Assembly: GCF_041295575.1 (NCBI RefSeq)
Contig: NZ_CP160452.1
Span: 372,001-436,000 of the forward strand
Reading direction: 5' to 3'
DNA length: 64,000 bases
DNA from: Sporosarcina pasteurii
GTDB lineage: Bacteria > Bacillota > Bacilli > Bacillales_A > Planococcaceae
The position numbers and the translations under genes are program-made. The notes beneath the pieces are model-generated. The model searched no databases, was not told the origin of the DNA, and saw nothing but the letters and a program-made list of their open reading frames with translations. Shown in pieces: positions 34,723 through 46,039 of this stretch (position 1 is the first letter of the stretch; every line of letters starts with the position of its first letter).

Positions 34723-35862
34723 ATGAATTTTAATTTATCCGAAGAACATGAAATGATTCGTAAAATGGTACGCGATTTTGCAGAAAACGAAGTGGGGCCT
34801 ACTGCAGCGGAACGTGATGAAGAAGAACGTTTCGATATGGAGTTATTCGAGAAGATGGCGGAGCTTGGATTAACGGGGATTCCATGGCCTGAAGAGTACG
34901 GTGGGATTGGCAGTGATTACTTAGCGTATGTGATTGCTGTGGAAGAACTTTCACGTGTTTGTGCGTCCATAGGTGTTACGTTATCCGCACATACATCACT
35001 AGCAGGATGGCCTGTATATAAGTTTGGGACAGAAGAGCAGAAGCAAAAGTATTTACGTCCGATGGCTGAAGGGACAAAGATTGGTGCATATGGATTAACA
35101 GAACCAGCTTCAGGTTCAGATGCAGGTGCGATGAGAGCGACTGCTAAGCTTGATGGTGATGAGTACGTTTTAAATGGTTCAAAAATCTTCATTACAAACG
35201 GCGGAATTGCGGACATTTATATTGTCTTTGCTGTAACAGATCAAAGCGGAAAACGTCCGGAAACGACTGCATTTATTATCGAAAAGGACTTCCCAGGATT
35301 CTCTGTAGGGAAGAAAGAAAAGAAACTAGGCATTCGTTCATCTCCTACGACAGAGATTATGTTTGAAAATTGCCGCGTGCCAAAAGAAAACATGCTTGGC
35401 GAATTGGGAGAAGGCTTTAAAATTGCGATGCAAACATTGGACGGCGGAAGAAACGGCATTGCAGCCCAAGCAGTAGGCATCGCACAAGGCGCACTTGATG
35501 CATCAGTTGAATATGCAAAAGAACGTGAGCAGTTCGGAAAACCGATTGCAGCCAACCAAGGAATTGGCTTTAAACTTGCCGACATGGCAACGGCAACGGA
35601 AGCTTCGAGATTATTAACTTACAAAGCGGCTTGGTTAGAATCGCATAATCAACCTTATGGTAAAGCATCTGCAATGGCTAAGTTAATGGCAGGAGATACA
35701 GCAATGAAAGTAACAACGGAGGCAGTTCAAGTGTTTGGTGGCTATGGATATACAAAAGATTATCCAGTTGAACGCTTTATGCGCGATGCGAAAATCACAC
35801 AAATCTACGAAGGAACGCAAGAAATTCAAAGGCTTGTGATCTCCCGAATGCTTACGAAATAA
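34723..35862 (+). CDS. Acyl-CoA dehydrogenase, second copy
   Basis: A 379-residue paralogue of the preceding dehydrogenase. It shows [57 protein letters not shown] (key residues EREQFGKP) and the catalytic Glu in [14 protein letters not shown]. The ATG at 34723 has GTGGGGG 5 bases before it. It follows the first copy after a 99-bp gap and precedes the TetR gene by 12 bases. One copy may serve isobutyryl/2-methylbutyryl-CoA and the other butyryl-CoA; that is inference. Confidence 0.9.
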   Translation: MNFNLSEEHEMIRKMVRDFAENEVGPTAAERDEEERFDMELFEKMAELGLTGIPWPEEYGGIGSDYLAYVIAVEELSRVCASIGVTLSAHTSLAGWPVYKFGTEEQKQKYLRPMAEGTKIGAYGLTEPASGSDAGAMRATAKLDGDEYVLNGSKIFITNGGIADIYIVFAVTDQSGKRPETTAFIIEKDFPGFSVGKKEKKLGIRSSPTTEIMFENCRVPKENMLGELGEGFKIAMQTLDGGRNGIAAQAVGIAQGALDASVEYAKEREQFGKPIAANQGIGFKLADMATATEASRLLTYKAAWLESHNQPYGKASAMAKLMAGDTAMKVTTEAVQVFGGYGYTKDYPVERFMRDAKITQIYEGTQEIQRLVISRMLTK

Positions 35863-35874
35863 GGGGGATGTCCT

Positions 35875-36504
35875 ATGACTAAAAAGCGAGAAGTAGAATC
35901 ATCTGTGAAAGATGAAAGCCTTATTGAAATGAGACGGCAACAGATGGTTCAAGGTGCGATAAAGCTATTTAAGGAAAAAGGTTTCCATAGAACAACGACG
36001 AGGGAAATTGCAAAAGAAGCTGGGTTTAGCATCGGGACGCTATATGAATATATTCGCACAAAGGAAGATGTTTTATTTCTCGTATGTGACAGTATCTATG
36101 ATGAAGTGCAAAATCGATTATCAACGCTTGCGATGGAAGAAGGCACCGTCGCAGGCTTGAAATCTGCCATTCATCAATACTATCAACTCATCGACGATAT
36201 GACGGATGAATATGTCGTCATGTACCAAGAATCCAAATCATTGCCAAAAGATGCACTGCAATATGTATTAAAAAAAGAACTCGAAATGGTTGCACTTTTT
36301 GAAGGTATTCTACAAGCATGCATAAAGTCGGGGGAACTTCGCATGACTCAAGAAGAAGCAACAATAGCTGCACACCATATAGTCGTTCAAGGCCAAATGT
36401 GGGCATTCCGCAGATGGGCCTTGAACAAACACTATACAATCGAAAAGTATATTGAGATACAGCAAAATCAGTTGTTAAGAGGGATTGTTGGGGGAACTGC
36501 GTAA
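35875..36504 (+). CDS. fadR: TetR-family regulator, FadR-like
   Basis: A 209-residue TetR regulator. The N-terminal helix-turn-helix spans about residues 22-68 (GAIKLFKEKGFHRTTTREIA, GFSIGTLYEYI), and the C-terminal domain is helical, as in acyl-CoA-sensing FadR. It ends the acyl-CoA oxidation unit and probably represses it and fadF through the palindromes at 28843 and 31208, with long-chain or branched acyl-CoA as inducer. GGGGGATG precedes the ATG. The regulator identity is by context and family resemblance. Confidence 0.8.
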   Translation: MTKKREVESSVKDESLIEMRRQQMVQGAIKLFKEKGFHRTTTREIAKEAGFSIGTLYEYIRTKEDVLFLVCDSIYDEVQNRLSTLAMEEGTVAGLKSAIHQYYQLIDDMTDEYVVMYQESKSLPKDALQYVLKKELEMVALFEGILQACIKSGELRMTQEEATIAAHHIVVQGQMWAFRRWALNKHYTIEKYIEIQQNQLLRGIVGGTA

Positions 36505-36581
36505 GATATTTATAAACTGTTTTGGAGCCTTGAAAGAAGAGAACTTTTATAAATAAGAGAACTGCAGTATTAGTAGAATTA

Positions 36582-36706
36582 GTTGATTGTAGCGAAAGGC
36601 GGCGACTCCAGCGGGAACAGCACGAGCTGAAAGCCCCGCAGGAACGCAGTGACGAGGAGATTGAAGCCGTGCCCGCGGAAAGCGTCCGCCTGTAGCGGAA
36701 ATCAAC
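36582..36706. repeat. Dispersed intergenic repeat family R1, copy 1
   Basis: A GC-richer 125-bp block bounded by inverted ends (GTTGATTG... and ...GAAATCAAC). Shared blocks with 59325-59502 include CCCCGCAGG, GTGACGAGGAG-like text and CGGAAAGCGTCCG followed by CGGAAATCAAC. Elements of this kind are frequent between genes of Bacillaceae and Planococcaceae. No ORF within. Confidence 0.8.
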
Positions 36707-36750
36707 GGCAATTGTTAATGACTATAAACAAAGGGGTGTTTATATATAAA

Positions 36751-39700
36751 ATGGCAACAGTAGAAATTTACAAACCGAAACATCATATTCGTATGGTCAC
36801 CGCATCGAGCCTGTTTGACGGACACGATGCATCTATCAATATTATGCGCCGTATTTTACAAGCAAGCGGTGCAGAAATCATTCACCTTGGACATAACCGC
36901 TCAGTAGAAGAAGTCGTCAACGCGGCCATCCAAGAAAACGTTCAAGCAATCGCGATGTCTTCCTACCAAGGCGGACACGTCGAATACTTCAAATATATGT
37001 ATGATTTACTAAAAGAAAAAGGGGCGTCACATATCCGCATCTATGCGGGAGGCGGCGGTGTGATCATTCCGAGGGAAATTAAGGAGCTCCATGATTACGG
37101 CATTGCTTGGGTATTCTCACCTGAAGACGGTCGTAAATTGGGTCTTCAAGGGATGATCAACCAAATGATGGAAGAATGCGATTTTGATCCAGCTCAACAA
37201 TTTAAGGTAGAAGACGTTGAGAAAGTAAGTGCGACTTCACCTAAAATACTTGCGCAATTAATTACGTACGTAGAAGAAAATTACGACAAGAAAAATGATG
37301 AAACAAAAGCAATTCTTGAAAAAGCGCGCGAACTAGCAAAAGGCACACCAATCTTTGGAATTACAGGTACGGGCGGAGCAGGAAAGAGTTCATTGACAGA
37401 TGAATTGATCCGCAGATTTCTTCATGAGTTACCTGATAAGAGAGTTGCGATTCTCTCCATTGATCCAACGAAACAAAAGACTGGGGGAGCTTTACTCGGT
37501 GACCGAATTCGCATGAACTCCATTTTCAATGAGCGTGTCTTTATGCGAAGTTTAGCAACACGAGGTTCTCGTTCTGAACTTTCCGGTGCAATGAACGATG
37601 TATTGGATATTGTAAAAGTAGCAGGTTTCGACTTAATCATTGTTGAAACAAGTGGTATCGGTCAAGGTGATGCGGATATTACGGACATTGCGGATGCTTC
37701 CATGTACGTGATGACGAGTGAATTTGGAGCTCCGACACAGCTTGAGAAAATCGATATGATTGATTACGCAGACTTAATTGCGATTAATAAATTTGAACGA
37801 AAAGGTTCGGAAGATGCGATGAGTCAAGTACAGAAACAATACCAGCGTAGTCGTCTTCTATGGGATGAAGATTTAAGTTCAATGCCTGTTTACGGCACAA
37901 TTGCAAGTCAGTTTAACGACAAAGGAACGAATGCACTTTTCGCAGCAATCGTTCGTGTGTTAAATGAAAAATGTAATCTCGATTGGACGACTTCATACGA
38001 TCAACTTGTGAAAACAGAAAAACAAAATGTCATTATACCTACTGAACGAACACATTATTTACGTGAAATTACAATGGTTGTTCGTGAATATCATAAGAAA
38101 TCCAAAGTTCAAGAAGAGCTTGCCCGAAAGTATTTCCAACTGGAAGGTTCTATCCAAGCTCTAAAAGAACAATCATCAGATGATGCGTTAGTTACAACAT
38201 TGCAGTCACTTGCAGACAGCGTTTATGAGGAATTAACAGCAGAATCAAAACGTATTCTGAAAAACTGGGAAACGTTAAAAGAAAACTATGCTGGCGATGA
38301 ATTTGTTACGAAAATTAGAGACCGTGAAATCAAAACGCTACTTCAGACAACATCATTATCCGGCTTAAAAATCCCGAAAATTGCGCTACCAAAATTTAAA
38401 GATTACGGGGAGATTTTACGTTGGGTTTACCGCGAAAACGTTCCAGGTTCATTCCCATATACAGCAGGCGTGTTTCCGTTCAAACGAGAAGACGAAGATC
38501 CGAAGCGACAATTTGCTGGGGAGGGGACGCCGGAAAGAACGAATCGCCGTTTCCACTATTTGTCAAAAGACGATGATGCAAAACGACTTTCAACTGCGTT
38601 TGACTCAGTGACGCTTTACGGTGAAGATCCAGACGAAAGACCGGATATTTTCGGAAAGATTGGAGAGTCCGGCGTAAGCGTTTGTACGCTAGACGACATG
38701 AAGAAATTATATGACGGGTTCGATTTATGTGCGCCCGCTACGTCCGTATCCATGACCATAAATGGACCTGCGCCGATTATTTTAGCGATGTTCATGAATA
38801 CCGCGATTGACCAACAAATCCGTATAAAAGAAGAAGAACTCGGTCGCGCGCTGACAGTGGAAGAATTCACAGAAGTGAAAGAAGGTACATTGCAAGTTGT
38901 TCGAGGAACTGTTCAAGCTGATATTTTGAAAGAAGACCAAGGACAAAATACATGTATTTTCTCAACAGAGTTTGCGCTTCGCCTAATGGGAGATATTCAG
39001 CAATACTTTATTGATCAGAAAGTACGAAACTATTATTCTGTCTCAATTTCTGGTTATCATATTGCAGAAGCAGGCGCGAACCCAATTTCTCAACTTGCTT
39101 TTACACTCGCAAATGGCTTTACGTATGTAGAATACTATTTAAGCCGCGGCATGCATATTGATGACTTTGCACCAAACTTATCATTCTTCTTCTCAAATGG
39201 ATTGGACCCAGAATATACAGTAATTGGCCGTGTGGCGCGTCGGATTTGGGCAGTTGCAATGAGAGAAAAATACGGTGCAAATGAGCGCAGTCAAAAATTA
39301 AAATACCACGTTCAAACATCAGGTCGAAGCCTGCATGCGCAAGAAATCGACTTTAATGATATTCGTACAACTTTACAAGCATTACTCGCACTGCAAGATA
39401 ACTGTAATTCATTGCACACAAATGCTTATGATGAAGCAATTACAACGCCAACAGAAGAATCTGTTCGTCGTGCGATGGCGATTCAAATGATTATTACCAA
39501 AGAATATGGGTTAGCAAAAAATGAAAATCCATTACAAGGTTCATTTATTATAGAAGAACTGACAGACCTCGTTGAAGAAGCTGTTCTTCAAGAGTTTGAT
39601 CGTCTCAATGATCGCGGCGGCGTCCTTGGTTCCATGGAAACACAGTACCAGCGCGGAAAAATTCAAGAAGAATCGATGTACTACGAAATGAAGAAGCATT

Positions 39701-40008
39701 CCGGAGAACTGCCAATTATCGGGGTCAATACTTACTTGAATCCGAACCCGCCTTCTGAAGAGGATATTGACAATATGGAGTTGGCAAGAGCAACGAAAGA
39801 AGAGAAAGAATCGCAAATTATTAATCTACGAAAGTTCCAACAAACACATGCTGACAAAACAGACGAAGCATTACAACGTCTGAAAGAAGTCGCAGTATCC
39901 AATGGTAATATTTTTGAGGAATTAATGGAAACGGTAAAAGTCGCAAGTCTCGGTCAAATTACGAACGCCCTCTATGAGGTAGGTGGACAGTACCGACGGA
40001 ATATGTAA
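36751..40008 (+). CDS. icmF: Fused isobutyryl-CoA mutase IcmF
   Basis: A 1085-residue adenosylcobalamin-dependent enzyme. Domain order: B12-binding domain (1-140; lower ligand motif DGHDASI at 23-29), MeaB-like GTPase chaperone domain (about 195-430; P-loop GTGGAGKSS 206-214), linker, and mutase TIM-barrel substrate domain (about 530-1085; [20 protein letters not shown] signature, key residues SGRS and DFND). It interconverts isobutyryl-CoA and n-butyryl-CoA, and some members also isovaleryl/pivalyl-CoA, with a built-in G-protein editor of cofactor loading. The ATG at 36751 was chosen by the conserved N-terminus; earlier frames run into repeat R1. It lies next to butyryl-CoA oxidation genes and 8 kb from the cobalamin operon. 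Confidence 0.95.
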   Translation: MATVEIYKPKHHIRMVTASSLFDGHDASINIMRRILQASGAEIIHLGHNRSVEEVVNAAIQENVQAIAMSSYQGGHVEYFKYMYDLLKEKGASHIRIYAGGGGVIIPREIKELHDYGIAWVFSPEDGRKLGLQGMINQMMEECDFDPAQQFKVEDVEKVSATSPKILAQLITYVEENYDKKNDETKAILEKARELAKGTPIFGITGTGGAGKSSLTDELIRRFLHELPDKRVAILSIDPTKQKTGGALLGDRIRMNSIFNERVFMRSLATRGSRSELSGAMNDVLDIVKVAGFDLIIVETSGIGQGDADITDIADASMYVMTSEFGAPTQLEKIDMIDYADLIAINKFERKGSEDAMSQVQKQYQRSRLLWDEDLSSMPVYGTIASQFNDKGTNALFAAIVRVLNEKCNLDWTTSYDQLVKTEKQNVIIPTERTHYLREITMVVREYHKKSKVQEELARKYFQLEGSIQALKEQSSDDALVTTLQSLADSVYEELTAESKRILKNWETLKENYAGDEFVTKIRDREIKTLLQTTSLSGLKIPKIALPKFKDYGEILRWVYRENVPGSFPYTAGVFPFKREDEDPKRQFAGEGTPERTNRRFHYLSKDDDAKRLSTAFDSVTLYGEDPDERPDIFGKIGESGVSVCTLDDMKKLYDGFDLCAPATSVSMTINGPAPIILAMFMNTAIDQQIRIKEEELGRALTVEEFTEVKEGTLQVVRGTVQADILKEDQGQNTCIFSTEFALRLMGDIQQYFIDQKVRNYYSVSISGYHIAEAGANPISQLAFTLANGFTYVEYYLSRGMHIDDFAPNLSFFFSNGLDPEYTVIGRVARRIWAVAMREKYGANERSQKLKYHVQTSGRSLHAQEIDFNDIRTTLQALLALQDNCNSLHTNAYDEAITTPTEESVRRAMAIQMIITKEYGLAKNENPLQGSFIIEELTDLVEEAVLQEFDRLNDRGGVLGSMETQYQRGKIQEESMYYEMKKHSGELPIIGVNTYLNPNPPSEEDIDNMELARATKEEKESQIINLRKFQQTHADKTDEALQRLKEVAVSNGNIFEELMETVKVASLGQITNALYEVGGQYRRNM

Positions 40009-40018
40009 AAAAATCGTA

Positions 40019-40061
40019 CTGTAGACAAAGTTTGCGTAAACTTTGTCTACAGTTGTTTTTT
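40019..40061 (+). terminator. Terminator after icmF
   Basis: A perfect 15-bp stem (40019-40033 with 40038-40052, loop GCGT), followed by a T-rich run broken by one G. Confidence 0.92.
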
Positions 40062-40222
40062 GAAAGGAGTTTTTCTGCAAAAGTCCGTACCACTGCGTAT
40101 TATGTCGATAATTTATGACTAAGAAATGTTTGTTGTTTGTGGCTTTTTTGCAATTTGTATGGGAGAATGAATAATACGTCGGTAGAAAACATATCGTATA
40201 ACAGAAGGGAAGAGATGCGAAT

Positions 40223-40390
40223 ATGAAATGGTATCATCACTCAATAATTATCCTTGCACTCGTCCTTTTTACTGTGTTTTTTTACCAAGACGGGTTTGGT
40301 TCAATTTCATTTCTAATCGCTGCAGCTTATTTGGCAGTCATTTTTTACAAAGAAGTGAAGCGATTAAAAAAAAATAGTAAAATCCAGTGA
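40223..40390 (+). CDS. Possible 55-residue membrane protein
   Basis: A 55-codon frame from ATG (40223) to TGA, with AGGGAAGAG about 8-10 bases upstream. It encodes MKWYHHS, a hydrophobic stretch (8-20), a short loop with YQDGFG, a second hydrophobic stretch (28-42) and a basic tail KEVKRLKKN. Positive C-terminal end and two helices are plausible for a small membrane protein. I do not recognise a family; it could be a chance frame. Confidence 0.5.
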   Translation: MKWYHHSIIILALVLFTVFFYQDGFGSISFLIAAAYLAVIFYKEVKRLKKNSKIQ

Positions 40391-40684
40391 TGATTCTTTA
40401 AAATATTAATATACATAGTGTGCATCGTTGATTGAAACGGAAATTACCTCGTTTTATGAAGAGACCGTATGCTGTAAACTTTACGTATAATATCGCTTAT
40501 GGTATAGTACACTGATGGATACTACGGCAATTTAATTATAATGATGTGGACTAGTTGGCACTGGTCTTTTTTTTGTAGTTTTTTAAAAGAAAGATAAAAT
40601 CATGAAAAAAGCTAGCTTATAGATGAATGAATTGTATATAATGTTGACTATAGTAGGTTAGTGAGAGAGGACGTGCATGTTTAA
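40391..40684 (+). other. rpoE upstream region with a promoter-terminator unit (possible small RNA or attenuator)
   Basis: TTTACG (40480-40485), 17-bp spacer and TATAGT (40503-40508) form a sigma-A-like promoter. About 40 bases later GACTAGT (40549-40555) pairs with ACTGGTC (40560-40566) and is followed by eight Ts (40567-40574), a compact intrinsic terminator. The predicted transcript is about 60 nt and ends 110 bp before rpoE. It could be a small RNA or an attenuated leader of rpoE. No gene is seen otherwise. Confidence 0.5.
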
Positions 40685-41236
40685 ATGGATATCCGTAATA
40701 TGACAAAAGAACAATTAGCGGAAGAATCAATGATTGACATTGCCTACGCAGTACTGGCAGAACATGGAGAACATTTAACATTAAGGCAATTAATGGATGA
40801 GGTACGTAAACTAAACGGCGTGACAGTTCGTGCCATGAACGAAAAATTACCAAGAGTCAATACGGACATTAATATTGACGGACGCTTCCTTTCGATTGAC
40901 GATATTCGTTGGGGACTCCGTGAATGGTATCCAGTCGATCAGCTTGAGGCTGAATCCGCACCTGTTGTACGAGCGCGTAGAAAGAAAAAATCATCCGATG
41001 ATGAAGATGAAGATGAAGATTACGTAGAAGTAGACGAGGATGGCTTCGACATTATTGACGATGAAGAAGAAGATGATGTCGATGAGGATATTGAAGAAGA
41101 GGAAGAAGACATCGATGTTGAACTTCTAGAAGAAGATGATGAAGACGAAGTGATACCGGAAGATATCGTCTTAGATGATGAGGAAGAAGACGAGGACGAG
41201 GACGAAGATTACGATGAGTACGAAGATGAAAAGTGA
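40685..41236 (+). CDS. rpoE: RNA polymerase delta subunit
   Basis: A 183-residue delta subunit. Residues 1-90 form the HARE-HTH domain (IRNMTKEQLAEESMIDIAY ... GLREWYP) that contacts RNA polymerase; the remainder is an almost wholly Asp/Glu tail (EDEDEDYVEVDEDG ...), which displaces nucleic acids and speeds core recycling. Placed directly before pyrG as in B. subtilis. The ribosome binding site (AGAGAGG, 40664-40670) is 14 bases from the ATG, farther than usual, but no other start suits the conserved N-terminus. Confidence 0.95.
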   Translation: MDIRNMTKEQLAEESMIDIAYAVLAEHGEHLTLRQLMDEVRKLNGVTVRAMNEKLPRVNTDINIDGRFLSIDDIRWGLREWYPVDQLEAESAPVVRARRKKKSSDDEDEDEDYVEVDEDGFDIIDDEEEDDVDEDIEEEEEDIDVELLEEDDEDEVIPEDIVLDDEEEDEDEDEDYDEYEDEK

Positions 41237-41246
41237 GTATTAATAC

Positions 41247-42997
<1,751 letters not shown>

Positions 42998-42999
42998 TA

Positions 43000-43035
43000 A
43001 AAACAGCCATCGTATCATTAAGCGATGGCTGTTTT
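43000..43035. terminator. Bidirectional terminator between pyrG and ywjG
   Basis: AAAACAGCCATCG (43000-43012) pairs with CGATGGCTGTTTT (43023-43035). A and T tails at the two ends serve both convergent genes. Confidence 0.9.
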
Positions 43036-43047
43036 ACGTATACGGAA

Positions 43048-43560
43048 CTATTCATCTGATAACATTTCATCATAAGCAATTTTAACGGCTTCATAAATAA
43101 ACAAAGCTGCCAACGCATGAGGTTGCACAATCCGCTCGCCATTTTCGCCTGGTAAAAGGCCACGCGTTAAGCTAGTTGAAATATAAGTTGTTGCTAAATC
43201 GAATAGTTTGTTTTCCTCTGTTTTCTCCGGTGTTACAACGGCAAAAGGAATAAATTCAGCTGCTAAAGAACAGGCAAGCTCAAGTGCTTGTGGATGTTCT
43301 GCTGAACGAGTGAAAACCCACACGCGGTCCGCATGTCCAATAGTCATCTCAGGGTTGTATTGGACGGCACCGATGAAAGGTTCTGCACTATGCATTGCGA
43401 CTTGGCAAACTGTATCTAGTTCATCTAAACCGGCGATAATGACGCGACCTTCACCAACCGTCGCTTGGGCGAGTAGCCGTGCAGTCTCTTCAATTGCTTC
43501 TTCATTATTTTTCGCTATGCGGTCTAATAATCCGCTAAGCTGTGTCGTCAACATTTTCAT
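43048..43560 (-). CDS. ywjG: DUF2529 family protein YwjG
   Basis: A 170-residue protein of the DUF2529/YwjG family with an SIS-like layout: an N-terminal helix (LTTQLSGLLDRIAKNNEEAIEETARLLAQA), a GRVIIAGLDELD strand-turn and later VVTPEKTEENKLFDLA. Such folds bind sugar phosphates or phosphorylated ligands, but no function is known. The ATG at 43560 is selected by GAGGTG 8 bases upstream. Antisense to pyrG and spo0F, as in B. subtilis. Confidence 0.82.
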   Translation of the reverse strand: MKMLTTQLSGLLDRIAKNNEEAIEETARLLAQATVGEGRVIIAGLDELDTVCQVAMHSAEPFIGAVQYNPEMTIGHADRVWVFTRSAEHPQALELACSLAAEFIPFAVVTPEKTEENKLFDLATTYISTSLTRGLLPGENGERIVQPHALAALFIYEAVKIAYDEMLSDE

Positions 43561-43624
43561 GAAAAACACCTCGAGTTTATTATAAATGAGTGCGCCTTAA
43601 ATGCAAAAAGGAAAATTCATTTGA

Positions 43625-43765
43625 GTCAATTTCATAATTACCTAAAACCGCTAAGCTGGTACAAAATATAGTTGAGAACGGTTTAACTCAACAGAGACAA
43701 CTTTTATAATTGCCCAAACTATATTTTGTATCGGCGCAGCGAAAAGATTGGATTATGAAATTGAC
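43625..43765. repeat. 141-bp palindromic element between ywjG and spo0F
   Basis: Perfect outer inverted repeat GTCAATTTCATAAT (43625-43638)/ATTATGAAATTGAC (43752-43765), then a symmetrical 21-base unpaired segment on each side, then a perfect inner repeat TACAAAATATAGTT (43660-43673)/AACTATATTTTGTA (43717-43730) and a 43-base loop. The equal arm spacing shows the two halves share a common origin or fold as one cruciform. It coincides with the spo0F promoter region. No coding frame that I trust. Confidence 0.75.
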
Positions 43766-43844
43766 TAATTTCACAAAAATAAAGGGAAATCGCTTTGGAT
43801 GTCAAATTAGTGTAAAATGGGATGATGAATGGGGGGTGGTTTGG

Positions 43845-44204
43845 GTGAGAAATGTACTAATTGTAGATGATCAACAGGGTATACGGCTCTTGTTGGAAGA
43901 AGTGTTTAAAAAAGAGGGGTATGGGACGAAATCAGCAGCAAATGGTGGAGAAGCACTTCAGCAAGTGAAAAATGAACAACCCGATTGTATATTGTTGGAC
44001 ATGAAAATGCCTGGAATGGACGGGATTGATGTTTTGAGACAACTTAAAAAAGAGTGGCCAGAAATCCCTGTGATTATGATGACGGCCTACGAAGAATTGA
44101 AGTTGGTCGAGCATGCTCTTGAAATCGGTGCTGAAAAATATTTCACTAAACCATTTGACATTTTTGAAGTGAGAGATGCGGTTAATTTATTATTGGCAAG
44201 CTGA
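43845..44204 (+). CDS. spo0F: Sporulation phosphorelay response regulator Spo0F
   Basis: A 119-residue single-domain response regulator. Acidic pocket D8-D9, phospho-accepting Asp52 (CILLDMKMPGMDGIDVL), conserved Thr in MMTAYEE (about 82) and Lys in YFTKPFD (about 102). It relays phosphate from sensor kinases to Spo0B in the sporulation initiation pathway. The GTG at 43845 has GGGGGGTGG 5 bases before it; longer frames begin inside the palindrome. It sits between ywjG and fbaA as in B. subtilis. Confidence 0.93.
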   Translation: MRNVLIVDDQQGIRLLLEEVFKKEGYGTKSAANGGEALQQVKNEQPDCILLDMKMPGMDGIDVLRQLKKEWPEIPVIMMTAYEELKLVEHALEIGAEKYFTKPFDIFEVRDAVNLLLAS

Positions 44205-44209
44205 TGGGG

Positions 44210-44236
44210 AGGCAGTGGTAAACACTGCCTAGTTTT
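44210..44236 (+). terminator. Terminator after spo0F
   Basis: AGGCAGTG (44210-44217) pairs with CACTGCCT (44223-44230) around a 5-base loop and is followed by a short T run. Confidence 0.8.
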
Positions 44237-44340
44237 GTTATGATAATAAGAGAAATAATAATGCGAAAAATACTTTTTGTTTTATAATATCTCGTGTAGG
44301 AATTATACTATATGTATACCACTCAGAGGAGGAATACGAT

Positions 44341-45198
44341 ATGTCACTTGTCTCAATGAAAGAAATGATGATTAAAGGGAAAAAAGAAGGCTATGCAATC
44401 GGTCAATTCAACTTAAATAACTTGGAGTATACACAAGCGATTTTACAAGCGGCTGAAGAAGAGAAATCCCCTGTAATTTTAGGCGTTTCCGAGGGAGCAG
44501 CCCGCTACATGGGTGGCTTTACAACAGTTGTCAATATGGTAAAAGGTTTAATGCATGATTTCGGGACAACAGTTCCTGTAGCGATTCACTTAGACCACGG
44601 TTCAAGCTTTGAAAAATGTAAAGAAGCAATTGATGCAGGTTTCTCTTCAGTCATGATTGACGCTTCTTCAAAGCCATTAGAAGAAAACATTGAAATTACC
44701 AAAAAAGTTGTAGAATATGCACATGCGCACGGTGTTTCTGTTGAAGCTGAATTAGGTGTTGTTGGTGGACAAGAAGACGACGTGATTGCGGATAAAGTGA
44801 TTTACGCAGACCCAGCTGAGTGTAAAGTGTTAGTTGAACAAACAAACATCGACTGTCTTGCACCAGCACTAGGTTCAGTTCACGGTCCTTATAAAGGCGA
44901 ACCGAATCTTGGATTTGAGGAAATGGAAATCATTTCAAGTCAATCAGATCTTCCGCTTGTTTTGCATGGTGGGACAGGTATTCCATTAAAAGATATTCAA
45001 CGTGCCATTTCTCTTGGGACAGCAAAAATTAACGTAAATACTGAAAACCAAATCGAAGGAACTAAAGCAGTTCGTCAAGTTTTAGCTGAAGATACTGAGG
45101 TTTATGACCCACGTAAATACTTAGCGCCGATGAGAGAGGCAATTAAAGCAACAGTAATTGGTAAAATGCGCGAATTTGGTAGTTCGCAAAAAGCATAA
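44341..45198 (+). CDS. fbaA: Class II fructose-1,6-bisphosphate aldolase
   Basis: A 285-residue zinc aldolase of glycolysis and gluconeogenesis. Zinc and catalytic residues are visible in [14 protein letters not shown] (about 80-93), [24 protein letters not shown] and [17 protein letters not shown] precedes the ATG. Between it and tal lie 190 bases without a clear terminator; a weak CCTGAA/TTCAGG hairpin is at about 45272-45290. Confidence 0.95.
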   Translation: MSLVSMKEMMIKGKKEGYAIGQFNLNNLEYTQAILQAAEEEKSPVILGVSEGAARYMGGFTTVVNMVKGLMHDFGTTVPVAIHLDHGSSFEKCKEAIDAGFSSVMIDASSKPLEENIEITKKVVEYAHAHGVSVEAELGVVGGQEDDVIADKVIYADPAECKVLVEQTNIDCLAPALGSVHGPYKGEPNLGFEEMEIISSQSDLPLVLHGGTGIPLKDIQRAISLGTAKINVNTENQIEGTKAVRQVLAEDTEVYDPRKYLAPMREAIKATVIGKMREFGSSQKA

Positions 45199-45391
45199 AT
45201 TTTGAGATATAGAAAAGAATAATCATTGGGATGGAATAACCTCTTTCCTTTTGTTTTTATTTCAAGAATATTCCTGAAGCAGTATTTCAGGTGTGATCCA
45301 GTTTTACAAGTTAAGGTGGCGCCCAAGTTTATTAGGCAAGCATCTTGATTTGACGGCTAGGCTATTTTTTATTAATTAGGAGGAAAAAGGT

Positions 45392-46039
45392 ATGAAGTTT
45401 TTTATAGATACGGCTAATTTTGAAGAAATTAAAGAGGCGCACAGTTGGGGAGTAATCTCAGGTGTGACAACGAATCCTTCGTTAGTTGCAAAAGAAGATG
45501 TTCCTTTTCATGATAGATTGCGTGAAATTACGGAGCTTGTAGACGGTTCAGTGAGTGCGGAGGTTATCGCATTAGACGCAGAAGGTATGATTAAAGAAGG
45601 TCGCGAACTTGCGGCAATCGCACCGAATATTACGGTTAAATTACCAATGACGCCAGAAGGGTTAAAGGCTTGTTCGGTATTTTCAAAAGAAGGCATTAAA
45701 ACAAATGTTACGTTAATTTTCAGTGCAAACCAAGCACTATTGGCTGCACGTGCAGGCGCTACATACGTCTCTCCATTCCTTGGAAGATTAGATGATATTG
45801 GACAAGATGGCATGACGCTAGTGAGCACAATTGCGGACATCTTTGTTCATCATAATATTAAAACTGAAATTATTGCAGCTTCAATTCGTAATCCACTTCA
45901 TATTACGGATGCGGCACTTCACGGAGCGCATATCGCAACGACACCTTTTAATGTATTAAAACAATTATTTAACCATCCATTAACAGATAAAGGGATCGAA
46001 GCATTCCTTGCGGATTGGGAAGGTAGAAAAAGCAAGTGA
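45392..46039 (+). CDS. tal: Transaldolase (short, FSA/TalC-type)
   Basis: A 215-residue single-domain transaldolase. The Schiff-base Lys is in [13 protein letters not shown] (about residue 85), with [14 protein letters not shown] at the start and [13 protein letters not shown] later. The short length marks the TalC/fructose-6-phosphate aldolase-like subfamily (B. subtilis YwjH). It moves dihydroxyacetone units between sugar phosphates of the pentose pathway. TAGGAGG precedes the ATG; murAB follows with a 4-base overlap. Confidence 0.9.
   Translation: MKFFIDTANFEEIKEAHSWGVISGVTTNPSLVAKEDVPFHDRLREITELVDGSVSAEVIALDAEGMIKEGRELAAIAPNITVKLPMTPEGLKACSVFSKEGIKTNVTLIFSANQALLAARAGATYVSPFLGRLDDIGQDGMTLVSTIADIFVHHNIKTEIIAASIRNPLHITDAALHGAHIATTPFNVLKQLFNHPLTDKGIEAFLADWEGRKSK

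Noticed and set aside
36649-36750. N-terminal extension of icmF (34 codons)
   Set aside because: It lies inside the R1 repeat element and lacks a binding site; the conserved IcmF N-terminus starts at 36751.
40997-41236. GAAGAT-rich tract as a tandem DNA repeat
   Set aside because: It is the codon pattern of the acidic tail of RpoE, normal for the delta subunit.
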